From Pseudomonas sp. PSB18 (lineage in GTDB: Bacteria > Pseudomonadota > Gammaproteobacteria > Pseudomonadales > Pseudomonadaceae): a stretch of 64,000 nucleotides of DNA. Shown here piece by piece: positions 62,586 to 64,000 of this stretch. A program made the position numbers and the translations under genes. The notes under the pieces are model-generated. The model made no database searches, had not been told where the DNA came from, and was given only the letters and a program-made list of their open reading frames with translations. Within the stretch, counting starts at the first letter, position 1; each line of letters starts with the position of its first letter. Location of the stretch: NCBI RefSeq assembly GCF_014596565.1, contig NZ_NOIN01000004.1, positions 186,001 through 250,000 on the forward strand. Reading direction: 5' to 3'.

Positions 62586-64000
62586 ATGTCCCTACGTAAT
62601 ATGAATATCGCGCCGCGAGCGTTCCTGGGCTTTGCCCTGATCGGCGCCCTGATGCTGGCGCTTGGGGTGTTCGCCCTGACCCAGATGAGCAAGATCCGCA
62701 GTTCCGGCGAGAACATCGTCGAGAACAGCGTTCCCAGCATCCAGGCCCTGGACGAATTCACCCAGCTCACGCTGCGCCTGCGCGTCTTGTCCTATCGCTT
62801 GCTGGTTAACCGCGAGCCGGATATCCAACAGAAAACCTTTGAGCTGTTCGAACAACGCAACCAGCAGATCCGCGCAGCCCAGACCGCCTATGAAAAACTC
62901 ATCAGCACCCCTGAAGAGCGGGCCGCTTATGAGCAATACGTGCAATTGCTGGGTCAGTACCGTCAGCTCGAAGAGCGGATGAAGACACTGTCACGTAACA
63001 ATCAGATCGACGAGTTGCGCACACTGCTCAACACCGAGCTGTTGAGCAACTCCGACGCCATCAATGCCATCATCAACCGGCTGACGGAGATCAACAATCA
63101 ACAAGCCGAGGCGCTCAACCAAGGTGCGGCACAGCAGTACTCAACGGCATTCAACTGGGTCGTCACCCTGCTGGTCCTCGCCACCGGCCTGACCCTGCTG
63201 TTCGCCTGGCTGCTCACCAACAGCATCACCCACCCGATTGGCAGCGCCCTGAGTGCCGCCGAGGAAATCGCCAAGGGCAACCTGACCCGACCGATCACCG
63301 TGGATGGCAATGACGAAGCCGGTCGCCTGCTGCGGGCGATGTCGAGCATGCAGGAAAAGCTGCGCGATACCCTGCAGCGGATCTCCGGTTCGGCCACCCA
63401 ACTGGCTTCCGCTGCCGAAGAGCTCAACAGCGTCACCGACGAAAGTGCTCGTGGCCTGACCCAGCAGAACAACGAAATCGAACAGGCCGCCACTGCGGTC
63501 AACGAAATGACCAGCGCCGTGGAAGAAGTGGCGCGCAATGCGGTCAGCACGTCCGAAGCGTCGAAACACGCCACCACCTCCGTGGGCGATGGTCGGGACC
63601 TGGTGCAGGAAACCGTCAGTGCCATCGAGCGCATGAGCGCCGATGTACAAGGTACCGCCACCCTGATCGGCAATCTGGCCGATGAATCCCGCGACATCGG
63701 CAAGGTGCTGGATGTGATCCGCGGCTTGGCGGACCAGACCAACCTGCTGGCCCTGAACGCCGCCATCGAAGCCGCCCGCGCCGGTGAGGCCGGTCGCGGC
63801 TTTGCCGTGGTAGCGGATGAAGTACGCGCCCTGGCCCATCGCACCCAGCAGTCGACCAGCGAGATCGAACGCATGATCGGCAGCATCCAGAGCGGCACCG
63901 AACAGGCCGTGGACTCGATGCGCAACAGCACCGAACGCGCCGAGTCGACGCTGAACATCGCCCGCGGCGCCGGCATGTCCCTGGACACCATCAACACCGC
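62586..64000 (+). CDS. Methyl-accepting chemotaxis protein (3' end beyond the window)
   Basis: The first about 471 residues of an inner-membrane chemoreceptor. A first membrane helix ([25 protein letters not shown], residues about 11-30) is followed by a periplasmic helical ligand domain of about 155 residues, a second helix ([22 protein letters not shown]), a HAMP domain ([26 protein letters not shown]), and a cytoplasmic signalling rod with the hairpin tip [38 protein letters not shown]. The ligand domain resembles the four-helix bundle type; the ligand cannot be read. The ATG at 62586 has a poor ribosome site, and a second ATG at 62601 is possible. Confidence 0.94.
   Translation, partial: MSLRNMNIAPRAFLGFALIGALMLALGVFALTQMSKIRSSGENIVENSVPSIQALDEFTQLTLRLRVLSYRLLVNREPDIQQKTFELFEQRNQQIRAAQTAYEKLISTPEERAAYEQYVQLLGQYRQLEERMKTLSRNNQIDELRTLLNTELLSNSDAINAIINRLTEINNQQAEALNQGAAQQYSTAFNWVVTLLVLATGLTLLFAWLLTNSITHPIGSALSAAEEIAKGNLTRPITVDGNDEAGRLLRAMSSMQEKLRDTLQRISGSATQLASAAEELNSVTDESARGLTQQNNEIEQAATAVNEMTSAVEEVARNAVSTSEASKHATTSVGDGRDLVQETVSAIERMSADVQGTATLIGNLADESRDIGKVLDVIRGLADQTNLLALNAAIEAARAGEAGRGFAVVADEVRALAHRTQQSTSEIERMIGSIQSGTEQAVDSMRNSTERAESTLNIARGAGMSLDTINT

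Overview
The window is high-GC chromosomal DNA from a Pseudomonas, most likely of the P. fluorescens group. This rests on gene order and repeats. The run hldE-msbA-waaL-wapR-ssg-dnpA-mig14-wapH-wapO-kinases-waaP-waaG-waaC-waaF-glnE-aceE-aceF-dipA-msrA-rlmJ follows the order I remember for P. aeruginosa PAO1 (about PA4996-PA5019). The gaps between genes carry the REP repeats typical of fluorescent pseudomonads (core GTGGGAGCGAGCCTGCTCGC and a GTGGCGAGGGGAT type). No rRNA, tRNA, CRISPR array, insertion sequence or prophage was recognised.

Layout. (1) 1-7.4 kb: a CytX-type pyrimidine permease (cut by the left edge), thiC with a TPP riboswitch, a TolC-family outer-membrane channel, waaA (Kdo transferase) and a LysR regulator divergent from an SMR efflux gene. 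(2) 7.9-10.9 kb: an FAD oxidoreductase overlapping an aldo/keto reductase, then a conserved protein of unknown function with a Nudix-like stretch. (3) 10.9-35.8 kb: a large LPS-core cluster. It has a leftward msbA-cysC-hldE block ending in three accessory glycosyltransferase-like genes, and a rightward gene fusing an O-antigen ligase to a kinase-like domain. A leftward block wapO-wapH-mig14-dnpA-DUF6625-ssg-wapR follows, and then a leftward block waaF-waaC-waaG-waaP-wapP-wapQ-double kinase. The last two blocks are separated by about 0.9 kb of unusually AT-rich DNA holding one plausible 48-residue gene. (4) 36-50 kb: glnE, aceEF (with two 15-bp palindromes upstream), a PhoD-like phosphatase, the c-di-GMP phosphodiesterase dipA, msrA and rlmJ. 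(5) 50.1-53.7 kb: a VgrG-Tap type VI secretion pair with no effector gene after it, and a small membrane protein. (6) 53.8-61.7 kb: divergent putP/putA with five GTTGCA PutA-type operators, then a long acyl-CoA dehydrogenase. (7) 61.8-64 kb: zapA and a ZapB-like coiled-coil gene, then a chemoreceptor cut by the right edge.

How it fits together. WaaA, HldE, WaaC, WaaF, WaaG, the WaaP/WapP/WapQ kinase family and the WapO carbamoyltransferase build the phosphorylated, carbamoylated heptose inner core. WapH, WapR, Ssg and the accessory glycosyltransferases add outer-core sugars, MsbA flips lipid A-core, and the WaaL-like ligase adds the O-chain. GlnE controls nitrogen assimilation, AceEF feeds the TCA cycle, and PutP/PutA import and oxidise proline. 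No complete new multi-gene system was found. The most unusual signals are the ligase-kinase fusion with a substituted catalytic residue, the accessory glycosyltransferase islet, the AT-rich gap inside the core cluster, the effector-less VgrG-Tap pair, and the paired palindromes before aceE.
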